From contig JANQED010000151.1 in NCBI GenBank assembly GCA_028278545.1, positions 35,146 to 99,145 of the forward strand: a stretch of DNA of 64,000 nt. The letters run 5' to 3'. Under the pieces are notes generated by a model, which worked only from the letters and a program-made list of their open reading frames with translations, did no database searches and was not told where the DNA came from. Within the stretch, counting starts at the first letter, position 1. Every line of letters begins with the position of its first letter. Shown here one piece after another: positions 32,790-41,540 of the stretch. This stretch comes from Anaerolineales bacterium (GTDB lineage: Bacteria; Chloroflexota; Anaerolineae; Anaerolineales; UBA11858). The position numbers were made by a program, and so were the translations under genes.

Positions 32790-33851
32790 TTATCCAAAGG
32801 GAGAGACGGATTTGCCCCTGGGTTTATCCGTATCAATGTCGTTCAGCCACTCTGGCAGCTCTTCTTCGGTTTCTTCCTCTTCTTGTTTGAGGGGTGTTTC
32901 TTCTTCTTGCGGCTTCCCCACTGTCGGGGATGGCCCCGGTGACCATTCGCGAAGTGTAGCCTCTTGTTCTGGACGTGGCGCGATCTCCTCGGCGTCTTGC
33001 TTCAGTCTGTCCTGCTGTGGGGGTACATCCCCTGGCCAGGTTTCATTTGCCAAATTGTCTACCCAATCGGGGAGGTCAGCGCTGTCCTCTGCGAGTTGCG
33101 GAGGAGGGGCCTCGGTGTTCATCTCCTCGTAGGCTTCTGTGGTGAGTTTTTTGGTCCATTGAATCAAGGATTCCCTGGCTTCGGGGGAGATGAACCTCGT
33201 TCCCTCTTCGCTAAACTGGTCACTATGATCAAGTTCTATCTTTTCTGGCTTGGTGTCTTCATCGAACTGATCCTGAGCTATTTGCTCTGGAACTGTTTGC
33301 CCGGAGGTTTCTTGTTCAGTCCCGCCCCCGTCTTGAACAGGTGACGGCGGCTGCTCGGTTACACCGGCATCCGTTTCTGTCTGTTCTGCCAATTCGTCTG
33401 TAGAAGCAGGTTTGATCAGATCGAGCCTGGATTGGGGAAGAGTTACCTCCCTTGCGGGTTTGCCTCGCAGTCTTCTCTTTTTCCTTTTTGGAGGTGGGGC
33501 TGGTTTTCGTTCCGGTTTTGTTGATGGGGCACTTTGTTTAGGCTTCTGCCCTCGCTGGGAAGGTGTTGGCGAGGGACGGCTCTTGGGGATTTTGTTGTTT
33601 TTGGGACGATATTTCCTGATCAGACCTTGCGCGAACCCCCTCCTTTGTTTGGTACTTCCTTTGAAAGGGCTGATGCCAATCGTATCAAATTGCACCCCTT
33701 TTTTGACGAGTTTGGCAAGCTGGCGCTTGATGTCCTTGCTTTCACCGATAAAAATAACTTCCTCCTCCTGGATTAAAAAGTAGATCCCCGCTAATCTGGG
33801 CTTGATCAGCGCATAGTTCTTTGCATCGAATTTGACTTTAATCTCATTCAT
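32790..33851 (-). CDS. Degenerate GIY-YIG-like domain with long disordered tail
   Basis: A 353-residue protein. Residues about 20-95 read AGIYFLIQEEEVIFIGESKDIKRQLAKL, matching GIY-(x9)-[YF]IG with an S-x-D/N following, the core of GIY-YIG nucleases, but with FIG for YIG. The following helix and Arg are present in part (RGFAQGLIRKYRPKNNK). The rest is low-complexity: first basic and Pro-rich (KRKKRRLRGKPAR), then acidic, Gln/Glu-rich with repeated LPEW or LPDW pentads (DLPDWVDNL, ELPEWLNDI). ATG 33851 has a GGAGAG SD. Nuclease activity is doubtful; a DNA-binding or scaffolding role is possible. Confidence 0.6.
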   Translation of the reverse strand: MNEIKVKFDAKNYALIKPRLAGIYFLIQEEEVIFIGESKDIKRQLAKLVKKGVQFDTIGISPFKGSTKQRRGFAQGLIRKYRPKNNKIPKSRPSPTPSQRGQKPKQSAPSTKPERKPAPPPKRKKRRLRGKPAREVTLPQSRLDLIKPASTDELAEQTETDAGVTEQPPSPVQDGGGTEQETSGQTVPEQIAQDQFDEDTKPEKIELDHSDQFSEEGTRFISPEARESLIQWTKKLTTEAYEEMNTEAPPPQLAEDSADLPDWVDNLANETWPGDVPPQQDRLKQDAEEIAPRPEQEATLREWSPGPSPTVGKPQEEETPLKQEEEETEEELPEWLNDIDTDKPRGKSVSPFG

Positions 33852-34118
33852 CCGCAGTTCTCTCCAGGAATTGTCAGCACCATTATTGTTGTGTATTTTC
33901 TGGATTGTGTCAATACGCAATTAGCGAAGCCGCGAAAGAAGTGAGGCCATTTTAATCAAAAACCGCACTATCGAGTAATTGATGATCCCGGTATTTAGGT
34001 ATGCAAAAACTGTGCCCAGATTACGCTTTCTTTGGGCGTATTTTTGATATACAATGAAAGGGAACATGATCTCGTCACGCCTTCATTAAATCAGCAATGT
34101 ATTGTAAGGAGGCCTGAT

Positions 34119-34685
34119 ATGTCTGCTCAGATTGGATTGGTTCTAACTCTCTCTTATCTCTTAGGCGCGCTGCCCTCTGCATACTTGGTGTCTCAATTCG
34201 TGGGTAAGAAAGAAATCTGGCGTTTGGGGGACGGCAATATGGGCGCTAAGAATACCTTCCTGATGGTCGGTAAATTGCAGGGGCTCTTAGTCGGAGTCGT
34301 GGACATCTTCAAGGGTGCACTGGCCGTTGAATTGGTGCGCTATTTCAGTTTGGCGCCCTGGGTGGCTTACCTGGCTGGTGCCCTGGCTGTGTTGGGCCAT
34401 GATTTTTCTTTATTCGTGGGCTTTCGCGGCGGTCAGGGAATGGCTACGCTGGTAGGGGTGTTTTGGATGATTGTGCCTTTGCAGACAACCATAGGCTTTA
34501 TCTTGTTTGTCATCTCCTTGGTCGTCACGCGCCACTGGAATATGAGCTGCGCGATTGGTTTTGGCGTTTTCACCGGGTTGGTTTGGATCACTGGCGGACC
34601 GGTATGGTATCCTGTGGTGCTTTTGCCGACCATCGGCTTGAAGAAATGGCTTCAAGATCGGCGCGCACGACATGCGTTGGCTTGA
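34119..34685 (+). CDS. PlsY-like glycerol-3-phosphate acyltransferase (divergent)
   Basis: A 188-residue membrane protein with the PlsY layout: LSYLLGALPSAYLVSQ, then GDGNMGAKNTFLMVGK (canonical GSGNxGATNxxR), DIFKGALAV, GHDFSLFVGFRGGQGMATLVGV (canonical GHxFPxFLxFKGGKGVAT) and TRHWNMSC. The second Lys of GGKG is Gln here, and Ala-Thr-Asn is Ala-Lys-Asn. PlsY transfers acyl from acyl-phosphate (made by PlsX) to glycerol-3-phosphate. Changes at conserved motif positions make this either a divergent PlsY or a paralogue with another acceptor. ATG 34119 has a perfect AAGGAGG SD. Confidence 0.8.
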   Translation: MSAQIGLVLTLSYLLGALPSAYLVSQFVGKKEIWRLGDGNMGAKNTFLMVGKLQGLLVGVVDIFKGALAVELVRYFSLAPWVAYLAGALAVLGHDFSLFVGFRGGQGMATLVGVFWMIVPLQTTIGFILFVISLVVTRHWNMSCAIGFGVFTGLVWITGGPVWYPVVLLPTIGLKKWLQDRRARHALA

Positions 34686-34740
34686 AAAGTTTGACCGAAC
34701 AACAATCTAGCGCAAGACCGACTCATTGCAGGTGATTAGC

Positions 34741-36606
34741 GTGAACTCCACCCAAAAACCCCTTCCATTCTTGCTGCCCAGCCCTCAACGACTCGAAATC
34801 CAAGATGGTGAGTTCAAAATCCCTGAAGCAGGGATCATCCTGATCAACAACCCTGAGGACCAGGACATCTTCTTCTCGGCACGCCTGCTTCAAGAAGGTC
34901 TCGGTGACGGTTGGCGTCTTGGCGCGGGGAGTTCCGCATTGGAAGGGAGAGCCGTCATCGCTCTGAACTTGATCCCCGGTGCTGTTCGGCATGAGCAAGG
35001 GTATCAACTAACCATCGCAGCAGGACGAATTGATCTCACTGCCAGCCAACCGGCGGGGATTTTCTATGGCGTGGGTACACTGCGGCAACTTCTCGCCCAG
35101 TGCGAGATGGGTTTGCCGATCATGCAGTGTAACGACTGGCCTGATTTCCCCAACCGGGGCGTGATGCTGGATATCAGCCGCGACAAAGTCCCCACCATGA
35201 CCACTCTTTATGAGTTAGTGGACCTGCTGGCTTCCTGGAAGATCAATCAACTACAACTGTATACCGAGCACACTTTCGCCTATCGTCAGCATAGCACGGT
35301 TTGGGCTGAAGCCTCACCAATGACCGGGGAAGAGATCCTGGCTTTGGATGCCTATTGCCGGGAGCGTTTTATCGAGTTGGTGCCTAACCAGAATTCCTTT
35401 GGGCACATGCAGCGCTGGCTGAAACACCCTGAATACAATCATTTGGCGGAATGCCCGGATGGATTTGTTACCCCGTGGGGAGAGGATTATGGGCCATTCA
35501 CCTTAGACCCCACCAACCCGGGCAGCTTGGCATTAGTGCGAGAACTCTACGATGAACTGCTGCCTCACTTCACCAGCAAGCAATTCAACGTTGGCTGCGA
35601 TGAGACCTTTGATCTCGGTCAGGGCAAGAGCAAGGTGCTTGTTGAACAAGTGGGCGAAGGACGCGTGTACCTTGATTTCCTGCTGGATATTTACCGCGAT
35701 CTGGAATCCCGGGGGTACACGATGCAGTTTTGGGCGGATGTTCTGATGAGTCACCCGGGGTTGGTTCCCGAACTCCCCAGGGATGTGATCGCTCTCGAAT
35801 GGGGGTACGAGGCCGGCCATCCCTTTGCCGCGCGCAGTGCCATTCTCGCCGCCTCCGCTGTGCCCTTCTATGTTTGCCCAGGGACATCTTCCTGGAATTC
35901 GGTCGCTGGACGCACCGATAATGCTTTGGAAAACCTGCGCAGTGCAGTGAGGGATGGCTTGGAATATGGCGCGATGGGAGTTCTCAATACCGACTGGGGA
36001 GATAACGGCCACTGGCATCCGCTACCGGTAAGCTATCTCGGTTTTGCTTATGGGGCGGCGCTCTCCTGGGCTTATGAAGTCAACCGCGAGATCGATCTCG
36101 CTGGTGCGGTCAGCAGATTCGCTTTTCAAGATCACGACGAATTTGTGGGGAAGATAGCCTACGATCTTGGCAATGTTTATCAATTGAGCGAGCTTCAACC
36201 TCCCAATGCCTCGATCTTGTTTCGGATTCTGCAATCCACGCCCGAAGACCTGGCTATCCATGTTGATGAATCTGATCGGCGCATCGCTGAGTTTCGCGCC
36301 ATCTTGACGCGCATCGATGAGATCATGGCACCCCTTCCTCAAGCTGTCATGGGGCGAGCGGATGCTGGCCTGATCAAGAACGAATTTACCTGGTCGGCCG
36401 ATATGCTGCGTCACGCTTGTTGGCGATTGATCTGGGCCTTGGGTTTGGCCAGGGGAGAGCAGGATAGAGCATTGCGCAAACGTCTTGCCCAGGACGCCGA
36501 AAACCTCACCGAAGCCTTTCGCCAAATCTGGCACGCTCGCAATCGCCCTGGTGGTTTCAAGGATAGCCTGGCGCGCATGGATGAGATGCGTAGCCATTAT
36601 TTGTGA
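34741..36606 (+). CDS. Glycoside hydrolase family 20-like beta-N-acetylhexosaminidase
   Basis: A 621-residue protein. An N-terminal GH20b-like domain (LPSPQRLEIQDGEFKIPEAG to AGIFYGVGTLRQLLAQ) precedes the catalytic barrel: DWPDFPNRGVMLDISRDKVP, LVDLLASWKINQLQLYTEHTFAY, LVPNQNSFGHMQRWL and the acid/base pair GCDETFD (Asp287-Glu288). These match GH20 enzymes, which release terminal GlcNAc/GalNAc by substrate-assisted catalysis. No signal peptide is present, so the enzyme should act in the cytosol on imported or recycled sugars. GTG 34741 with AGGTG is preferred to TTG in the track. Confidence 0.87.
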   Translation: MNSTQKPLPFLLPSPQRLEIQDGEFKIPEAGIILINNPEDQDIFFSARLLQEGLGDGWRLGAGSSALEGRAVIALNLIPGAVRHEQGYQLTIAAGRIDLTASQPAGIFYGVGTLRQLLAQCEMGLPIMQCNDWPDFPNRGVMLDISRDKVPTMTTLYELVDLLASWKINQLQLYTEHTFAYRQHSTVWAEASPMTGEEILALDAYCRERFIELVPNQNSFGHMQRWLKHPEYNHLAECPDGFVTPWGEDYGPFTLDPTNPGSLALVRELYDELLPHFTSKQFNVGCDETFDLGQGKSKVLVEQVGEGRVYLDFLLDIYRDLESRGYTMQFWADVLMSHPGLVPELPRDVIALEWGYEAGHPFAARSAILAASAVPFYVCPGTSSWNSVAGRTDNALENLRSAVRDGLEYGAMGVLNTDWGDNGHWHPLPVSYLGFAYGAALSWAYEVNREIDLAGAVSRFAFQDHDEFVGKIAYDLGNVYQLSELQPPNASILFRILQSTPEDLAIHVDESDRRIAEFRAILTRIDEIMAPLPQAVMGRADAGLIKNEFTWSADMLRHACWRLIWALGLARGEQDRALRKRLAQDAENLTEAFRQIWHARNRPGGFKDSLARMDEMRSHYL

Positions 36607-36641
36607 TGGAGCAGCCACGATATATGTATATGGAGGCACTT

Positions 36642-37016
36642 GTGACCAATCAAATCTTGCTGTATTTTGGGGCATTCTTCACTGTCGCCTGGGGAGTGGC
36701 TCATCTCTTCCCCACCAAGAATGTCGTCAAAGGGTTTGGCGACATTTCCGAGGACAACCGCCAGATCATCACCATGGAATGGATCGTTGAGGGTGTGGCT
36801 TTGAGCTTCATTGGAGTGCTGGTTGCAGTGGTGACAATGATTGATCCTGTGGGAGTCGTTTCCACCACGGTCTATCGTCTTTCGGCCCTGGCTCTGATTG
36901 TCTTGGCAGTGGTTTCGCTTTTTACCAGCTTCAAGGTGGACTTCTTGCCTTACAAACTCTGCCCGGCGATTTTCAGCCTCTCGGCGGTGCTGTTCTTGCT
37001 GGGTGTCTACCTTTAG
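36642..37016 (+). CDS. Small four-helix membrane protein
   Basis: A 124-residue membrane protein, GTG start at 36642 after GGAGG. Helices at about residues 4-22 (ILLYFGAFFTVAWGVAHLF), 45-65, 75-95 and 105-122. The first helix with AWGVAHLFPTKNVVKGFGD is a pattern seen in small conserved membrane proteins of unknown role. Probably co-transcribed with the GH20 gene (gap 35 bases). I do not recognise a function. Confidence 0.65.
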   Translation: MTNQILLYFGAFFTVAWGVAHLFPTKNVVKGFGDISEDNRQIITMEWIVEGVALSFIGVLVAVVTMIDPVGVVSTTVYRLSALALIVLAVVSLFTSFKVDFLPYKLCPAIFSLSAVLFLLGVYL

Positions 37017-37111
37017 ATCAAACACGAAAATTCATCATCTAAATTGCGGGTCGCTGCACCCGTGCTTCACAAAAGTCGATGCCATCATTGATTCCCTGAT
37101 AGAGGTGATTT

Positions 37112-37435
37112 ATGCCCGGTGAAATGCAATTTCTCTACAAGATCCAACCCACACGCCCGGAAATGTTATCCGAAGGGTCTACACCTGAAGAAGACCGGAT
37201 TGTCTCTGCGCATTTCAATTATCTGAAAGACTTGAAAGAGCAAGGCAGGCTGATCTTGGCTGGCCGTACGCTGAGTGTTGACCCAAGCAGTTTTGGCATT
37301 GTGATCTTCAAAGCCCAATCTGAACACGCGGCCCAAGAGGTGGTGGATAACGATCCGGCTGTCAACCAGGGCGTTATGCGCGCGGAGCTATATCCCTATC
37401 AGGTGGCGCTGATCACCAATGAGCGAGCGTTGTAA
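37112..37435 (+). CDS. YCII-like domain protein
   Basis: A 107-residue protein with FLYKIQPTRPEML, a central HFNYLKDLKEQGRLILAGRTL (the YCII His and the G-x-L-x-x-AG motif) and FGIVIFKAQSEHAAQEVVDNDPAV. YciI-like proteins are small ferredoxin-fold enzymes or binding proteins; the conserved His-Asp pair suggests a hydrolase-like site. AGAGGTGATTT precedes the ATG. Confidence 0.85.
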   Translation: MPGEMQFLYKIQPTRPEMLSEGSTPEEDRIVSAHFNYLKDLKEQGRLILAGRTLSVDPSSFGIVIFKAQSEHAAQEVVDNDPAVNQGVMRAELYPYQVALITNERAL

Positions 37436-37541
37436 GCTAAAGGAGGATGTGACACCCAGCCGACATTGATCTTACAGGTTGGTATAAACTTAGGGATTAA
37501 ACCTCTTCCACCGAAGTTTTAATGTACAATGAGTGATACTA

Positions 37542-38165
37542 ATGATGCCCTTTCTGCTGTTTCTCTCTGAAGCTATTCTGATCTCCCTCTCCGGCGTGAT
37601 GGCGCCGGGGCCGATCACCGCGGTTGTGGTCGGTAAAGGCAGCGAATCTCCGTGGGCCGGGGCGCTGGTCGCCATCGGGCATGGCATTGTGGAATTCCCT
37701 TTGATGGTGGCGGTCTTTTTTGGGGTGGGGAGCCTGGTAGAGGCCCCTCACGTAAGAGCTGGCATCGGTATTATAGGTGGGTTGTTCATCCTGTGGATGG
37801 GAATTGGGATGCTGCGCAGCATGCGCCAGGAAGCCATCGAACGGCGCAAGGATTCTCGTTCACCTGTTGTGGCCGGGATCCTGTTCAGCATTGGGAACCC
37901 CTATTTCCTGGTCTGGTGGGTGACGGTTGGCGCGGCCTTGATCCTGCGTTCGGCGGAGTTTGGCGTGCTTGGTTTCATCGCTTTCGCTGTGGGGCACTGG
38001 TTATGTGATCTTCTGTGGGATTGGTTTTTGTCGGTGCTCTCCTTCAAAGGTGGGCAGTTCTTCGGGAATCGATTTCAGCAGGTTGTCTTTGCTTTGAGCA
38101 GTGTTTTGTTGTTATTCTTTGGCGGCCGTTTGGTGATTGATGCGGTTAATGAGCTTTTCGCATAG
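37542..38165 (+). CDS. LysE-family translocator
   Basis: A 207-residue membrane protein with six hydrophobic segments. SLSGVMAPGPITAVVVGKG is the LysE/RhtB first-helix signature, and GILFSIGNPYFLVWWVTVGAAL the NP motif of helix 4. Members export amino acids or related small molecules. ATG 37542 is favoured over GTG 37533. The substrate cannot be told. Confidence 0.85.
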   Translation: MMPFLLFLSEAILISLSGVMAPGPITAVVVGKGSESPWAGALVAIGHGIVEFPLMVAVFFGVGSLVEAPHVRAGIGIIGGLFILWMGIGMLRSMRQEAIERRKDSRSPVVAGILFSIGNPYFLVWWVTVGAALILRSAEFGVLGFIAFAVGHWLCDLLWDWFLSVLSFKGGQFFGNRFQQVVFALSSVLLLFFGGRLVIDAVNELFA

Positions 38166-38307
38166 CCGCAACAGCAGAAAAAAGAAATGAAACTCGCACA
38201 CCTTTTTTCCCAACCTATCAATGCACCGTTGAATGTGATCCCTATTTTGCGTGGGGTAGCCCCAGGTAGAATGGCGCAATCGGGCTTGGAGAGATTTATG
38301 ATATCTC

Positions 38308-38316
38308 TGCTATAAT
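38308..38316 (+). promoter_or_regulatory. Extended -10 promoter of the PilZ gene
   Basis: TGCTATAAT, an extended -10 element, with a weak -35 (TTGGAG at 38286-38291, spacer 19). It ends 17 bases before the ATG; the GGAGG SD lies between. Confidence 0.7.
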
Positions 38317-38333
38317 GGGCATGGAGGCTCGAC

Positions 38334-38693
38334 ATGGAAGAACGCAGAAAACTGAGACGTCAGCATATCATGTTTTATTCGCGCGTCTTTGACCGTCAAA
38401 CCGGCACATTTATGGGATATCTTGGCAATCTGACGGAAACCGGCGCTATGATCATCAGTGAAGAAGCGCTGGAAACAGAGAAAGTCTATGATCTGCGAAT
38501 TGACTTGCCAGAAGATATCTATGGTCAGCCGATATTGAACTTAACGGTGCGCAGTGTCTGGTGTCAGCGCGATATCGATCCAAATTTCTACAATATTGGG
38601 TTTGCCATGCAGGACATTTCTGAAGAAGATGGTGAACTGATTACGCAGATCATAGAAGATTATGGGTTGCAGGGGTATGAGGATAATGAGTAG
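38334..38693 (+). CDS. PilZ domain protein
   Basis: A 119-residue single-domain protein. It opens RRKLRRQ (the RxxxR c-di-GMP contact), then GYLGNLTETGAMI (the D/N-x-S/T-x-x-G motif with Asn/Thr variants) and closes VWCQRDIDPNFYNIGFAMQDIS. PilZ domains are c-di-GMP receptors. No diguanylate cyclase is nearby. A strong extended -10 promoter and a terminator bracket it, so it is monocistronic. Confidence 0.88.
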   Translation: MEERRKLRRQHIMFYSRVFDRQTGTFMGYLGNLTETGAMIISEEALETEKVYDLRIDLPEDIYGQPILNLTVRSVWCQRDIDPNFYNIGFAMQDISEEDGELITQIIEDYGLQGYEDNE

Positions 38694-38755
38694 TTAAGGA
38701 TTTCGCCCTTGAGCGTTTTCTTGGATGGCGAGATGCTCTAAACGATAACGCATGA

Positions 38756-38784
38756 CGCTCCGACCTTCGTGATCGGAGCGTTTT
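38756..38784. terminator. Terminator after the PilZ gene
   Basis: CGCTCCGA and TCGGAGCG, an 8-bp stem with a nine-base loop, then TTTTG. It also lies at the end of the convergent ABC permease gene. Confidence 0.85.
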
Positions 38785-38805
38785 GATTCGGGAGAGTTCT
38801 CAATT

Positions 38806-40221
38806 TTAGTAATCTTCTCGCAGAGAGGGGGAGGCAACGCGGTGCAGGCCCCTGGAAACCAGGTAGAAACCTAAAGCGAAAAGTGAGAAGCACGCTGCAG
38901 CCGGGATCAGCATGTGCCAGGGAGGGCCGTACGAGCCGGATATATTCCCGTAAATGAAAGCATCGTAGATGATCGTGCCCCAATTGCTGACCGTGCGCGT
39001 GATCCCGAAAAATGAGATGAATCCATCGGCTACAACCGCCCCGGTAACGGCGATCATCATTTGCAGTGCCGCTAATGGCATCACAGAAGGGATCAAATGC
39101 TTGGTGATGATATGCCAGGGGCCTCCGCCAGCGATATGGGCGGCCTCCATAAAAGGCTTGGCTGCAATTTGAATAGCCTGCGCGCGCATAACGATGGTCG
39201 TAGCGCCAGCCCCTGTGACCAACCCGTAGAATAAGCCTAGCTGTAAGGGGCCTAAATCGCGGAAACGAGCCCCGATGATTACCATGATGATTGGCGCGGG
39301 GAACAACAAGAAGACATCCGCCATATTTGTGATGATGGTATCCACCTTGCCCTGGAAGTAAGCCGCCGTGACGCTCAGGATCGTGCCAATGATGGCCGTG
39401 GTCAGCGCGGCCGTTATGCCAACAATGAATGTGGGTGTGGTGGCTGCCAGTATCATGCTCAGCACATCTCTCCCCAGTGAATCTGTCCCCAGGATATGCC
39501 CAGGCACAGGCGGTGAGGGGTGAGGGAAAACCATCATATCGAAGCCCGTTGCCGGGTCGTAAATACCTCTTGGCCATACAGTATTCATTAAGATGGGGTG
39601 AGCAACGGCCAATAGTGCAAAGAAGGCGATCAAGATCAGCCCGATGATTGCCAACGGACTTTGGACGAAAATCCCCCAGTTCATCTTGGTGCGCTGCCAC
39701 GATATCGTGGCGCGAGTTTTAATTTGCTGCCAAGGGCCATAGACCTTAGCAGGTTTAGGTATTTCGTAGGTTGTGATTCTTGGTGCGGGTTTAGGAACAA
39801 TGCTTGGTGGTGAGACTGCTCCGGCTCCTACACTCGATTGGCTACCAAGGTCGGGGGTCGCCGCTTTCAGTAAGTTCCCCTGCATAGATGGTCGCAGCTC
39901 CGCTTTGGGCGCAACCGGCTGAGGGATCGGCCCTGGATGAGTTTCGGCTTCTCGCTTTAGCGTAGGTTTATAGGCTGGAGAAGATATTTTTTCTAAGCGT
40001 GCTTTGACATGTCGATTCGTGGGGTTGATTTGCAGTGCGCGCTTCAGAACATAAATCTGTCGGTCTTTGTCCCCTATGGCGTAGCTCAAAATATGCCAGG
40101 CATGTTCATTGAGTGGGTAGGCCTTGATGAATCTAGCCAGTAGGACGCTGGCTTGATGGCGCTCACCGGCTTGAATCAGCTCGGTAGCCTGTTTCAGTGT
40201 GGGGTTTAATGTGGGGTCCAT
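38806..40221 (-). CDS. Peptide-type ABC transporter permease (OppC/DppC-like) with N-terminal TPR-like extension
   Basis: A 471-residue protein. Residues 1-75 (KQATELIQAGERHQASVLLARFIKAYP, HAWHILSYAIGDKDRQIYVLKRALQINPTN) form two TPR-like helical pairs. A Pro-rich linker leads to a normal OppC permease: SPLAIIGLILIAFFALL, HILGTDSLGRDVLSMIL (the family signature), six helices and the EAA loop EAAHIAGGGPWHIITKHLIPSVMP. Such a cytosolic TPR fusion is not usual for OppC. ATG 40221 lies 17 bases after the oppB-like stop; the track start inside oppB is rejected. No binding protein or ATPase gene is in the window. Confidence 0.85.
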   Translation of the reverse strand: MDPTLNPTLKQATELIQAGERHQASVLLARFIKAYPLNEHAWHILSYAIGDKDRQIYVLKRALQINPTNRHVKARLEKISSPAYKPTLKREAETHPGPIPQPVAPKAELRPSMQGNLLKAATPDLGSQSSVGAGAVSPPSIVPKPAPRITTYEIPKPAKVYGPWQQIKTRATISWQRTKMNWGIFVQSPLAIIGLILIAFFALLAVAHPILMNTVWPRGIYDPATGFDMMVFPHPSPPVPGHILGTDSLGRDVLSMILAATTPTFIVGITAALTTAIIGTILSVTAAYFQGKVDTIITNMADVFLLFPAPIIMVIIGARFRDLGPLQLGLFYGLVTGAGATTIVMRAQAIQIAAKPFMEAAHIAGGGPWHIITKHLIPSVMPLAALQMMIAVTGAVVADGFISFFGITRTVSNWGTIIYDAFIYGNISGSYGPPWHMLIPAAACFSLFALGFYLVSRGLHRVASPSLREDY

Positions 40222-40237
40222 AAGGGCGTGACTCGAT

Positions 40238-41425
40238 TCAGTTAGAGGGAGTTTGCCTTTCGCCGTAGCGGATGCGCGGGTCCAGGTAAGCTGTAACCAC
40301 ATCCAGGAGCAGGCGGGCCACCAGGGAAAGAACGCCTACGATCAACAATGTATTCATGACCAATGGCATATCCTGCCAGTAGAGTGCATTCCACATTTTG
40401 GTGCCCATTCCCGGCCAATCTGTTGAGCTTTCGATGATGACCACCCCAGTGATCAAATAGGGCAATGAAATCACCAATCGGCTGATCACAGGAAGCAATG
40501 CGTTACGAGCAGCATGCCTCTCGAGCACCACAGAATCAGGTAATCCCTTGGCCTTAGCAGTAGTGATATATTCGGACTTCATCACTTCATCCATGCTGGA
40601 TTGCATGATCATCATCGTTTCCCCGAAAGTGAGCAAGATATACGTCGCCAGGGGGATCCAGGCCAGCTTCATAATGTCGAAAGCCAGCATTTGCATATCC
40701 AAGAGATACCAGCTGCCTACTGTGCCTGCGAGGATCAAACCTAAGAAGATGATCCCAGGCGAGGAGCGCCTGGTGAACTCATCGACGACATTCTTGACCA
40801 GATAAAAGAACAGCGCGCAAACGGCTAAGGTCAGCACCATACGAAATGCGATGACGCTGGGGTCGATTTCGACATCTGCCCAAATATGGCGATCTAAACC
40901 GACAAAGGCCAGTTGGACCAGACCCCCAACTTCGCCCATGACCACGAAGCCAGCCCCCTTGGTGAAAAGGTACGTGAGCAACCAGGTCAACCAGGGTGGA
41001 AAAGTGGTGTATAGGGTCAGGCCGCCGAGGGTGGCGGTCCTGGATAGGAGAGCAGACCCCTGCCAGGCGGTGCGTTTCCCAAGCCATAAGCCGATCAGGA
41101 AAGCGATGATGGTCCCGGTCACAAAGACTAACAGCGTTGCGGGGATGACCAGTTTTAGCGTCTGGATGATGGGTTCACCATGCAGTGATATGCCTAGATC
41201 AAGCGTGATGATTTGGCGCAGCCATTGCAAATATCGCTGCCAGATAGGCAGATCGAGGCCAAGCTGCGCGCGCAGGTTTTCCCGGCATTCTGCATTACAA
41301 AATAGGGAATACTGATCGATGAAGTCGCCCGGCATCATGATCTGAATGAAGAAGAACATGAAACTGATGAAGACAAATAACTTGATGATGCTGAGCAGGG
41401 TTTGGCGAATGAGGTAGCGTGTCAT
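40238..41425 (-). CDS. Peptide-type ABC transporter permease (OppB/DppB-like)
   Basis: A 395-residue permease with an N-terminal helix (LLSIIKLFVFISFMFFFIQIMMPGD), then RAQLGLDLPIWQRYLQWLRQIITLDLGIS, the OppB signature. The C-terminal part has the EAA loop ITTAKAKGLPDSVVLERHAARNALLPVIS. It forms a heterodimer with the OppC-like protein encoded next. The long periplasmic loop (residues about 160-215) is larger than in E. coli OppB. Operon partners for solute binding and ATP hydrolysis are missing here. Confidence 0.88.
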   Translation of the reverse strand: MTRYLIRQTLLSIIKLFVFISFMFFFIQIMMPGDFIDQYSLFCNAECRENLRAQLGLDLPIWQRYLQWLRQIITLDLGISLHGEPIIQTLKLVIPATLLVFVTGTIIAFLIGLWLGKRTAWQGSALLSRTATLGGLTLYTTFPPWLTWLLTYLFTKGAGFVVMGEVGGLVQLAFVGLDRHIWADVEIDPSVIAFRMVLTLAVCALFFYLVKNVVDEFTRRSSPGIIFLGLILAGTVGSWYLLDMQMLAFDIMKLAWIPLATYILLTFGETMMIMQSSMDEVMKSEYITTAKAKGLPDSVVLERHAARNALLPVISRLVISLPYLITGVVIIESSTDWPGMGTKMWNALYWQDMPLVMNTLLIVGVLSLVARLLLDVVTAYLDPRIRYGERQTPSN

Positions 41426-41540
41426 GATGACTTCACTCTTGTGATGAAATTTAAAGAATGCGCAAAAGATTTTATCACTTTCCGCTTAATCAATAATTTT
41501 GTTGTCACCTACTATGATTACCCCATTTGTTCAGTGTGGT

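Noticed and set aside
38738-39700. 320-residue minus-strand ORF in the track
   Set aside because: It lies entirely over the OppC-like permease gene in another frame, is His/Gly/Arg-rich without any domain, and has no SD.
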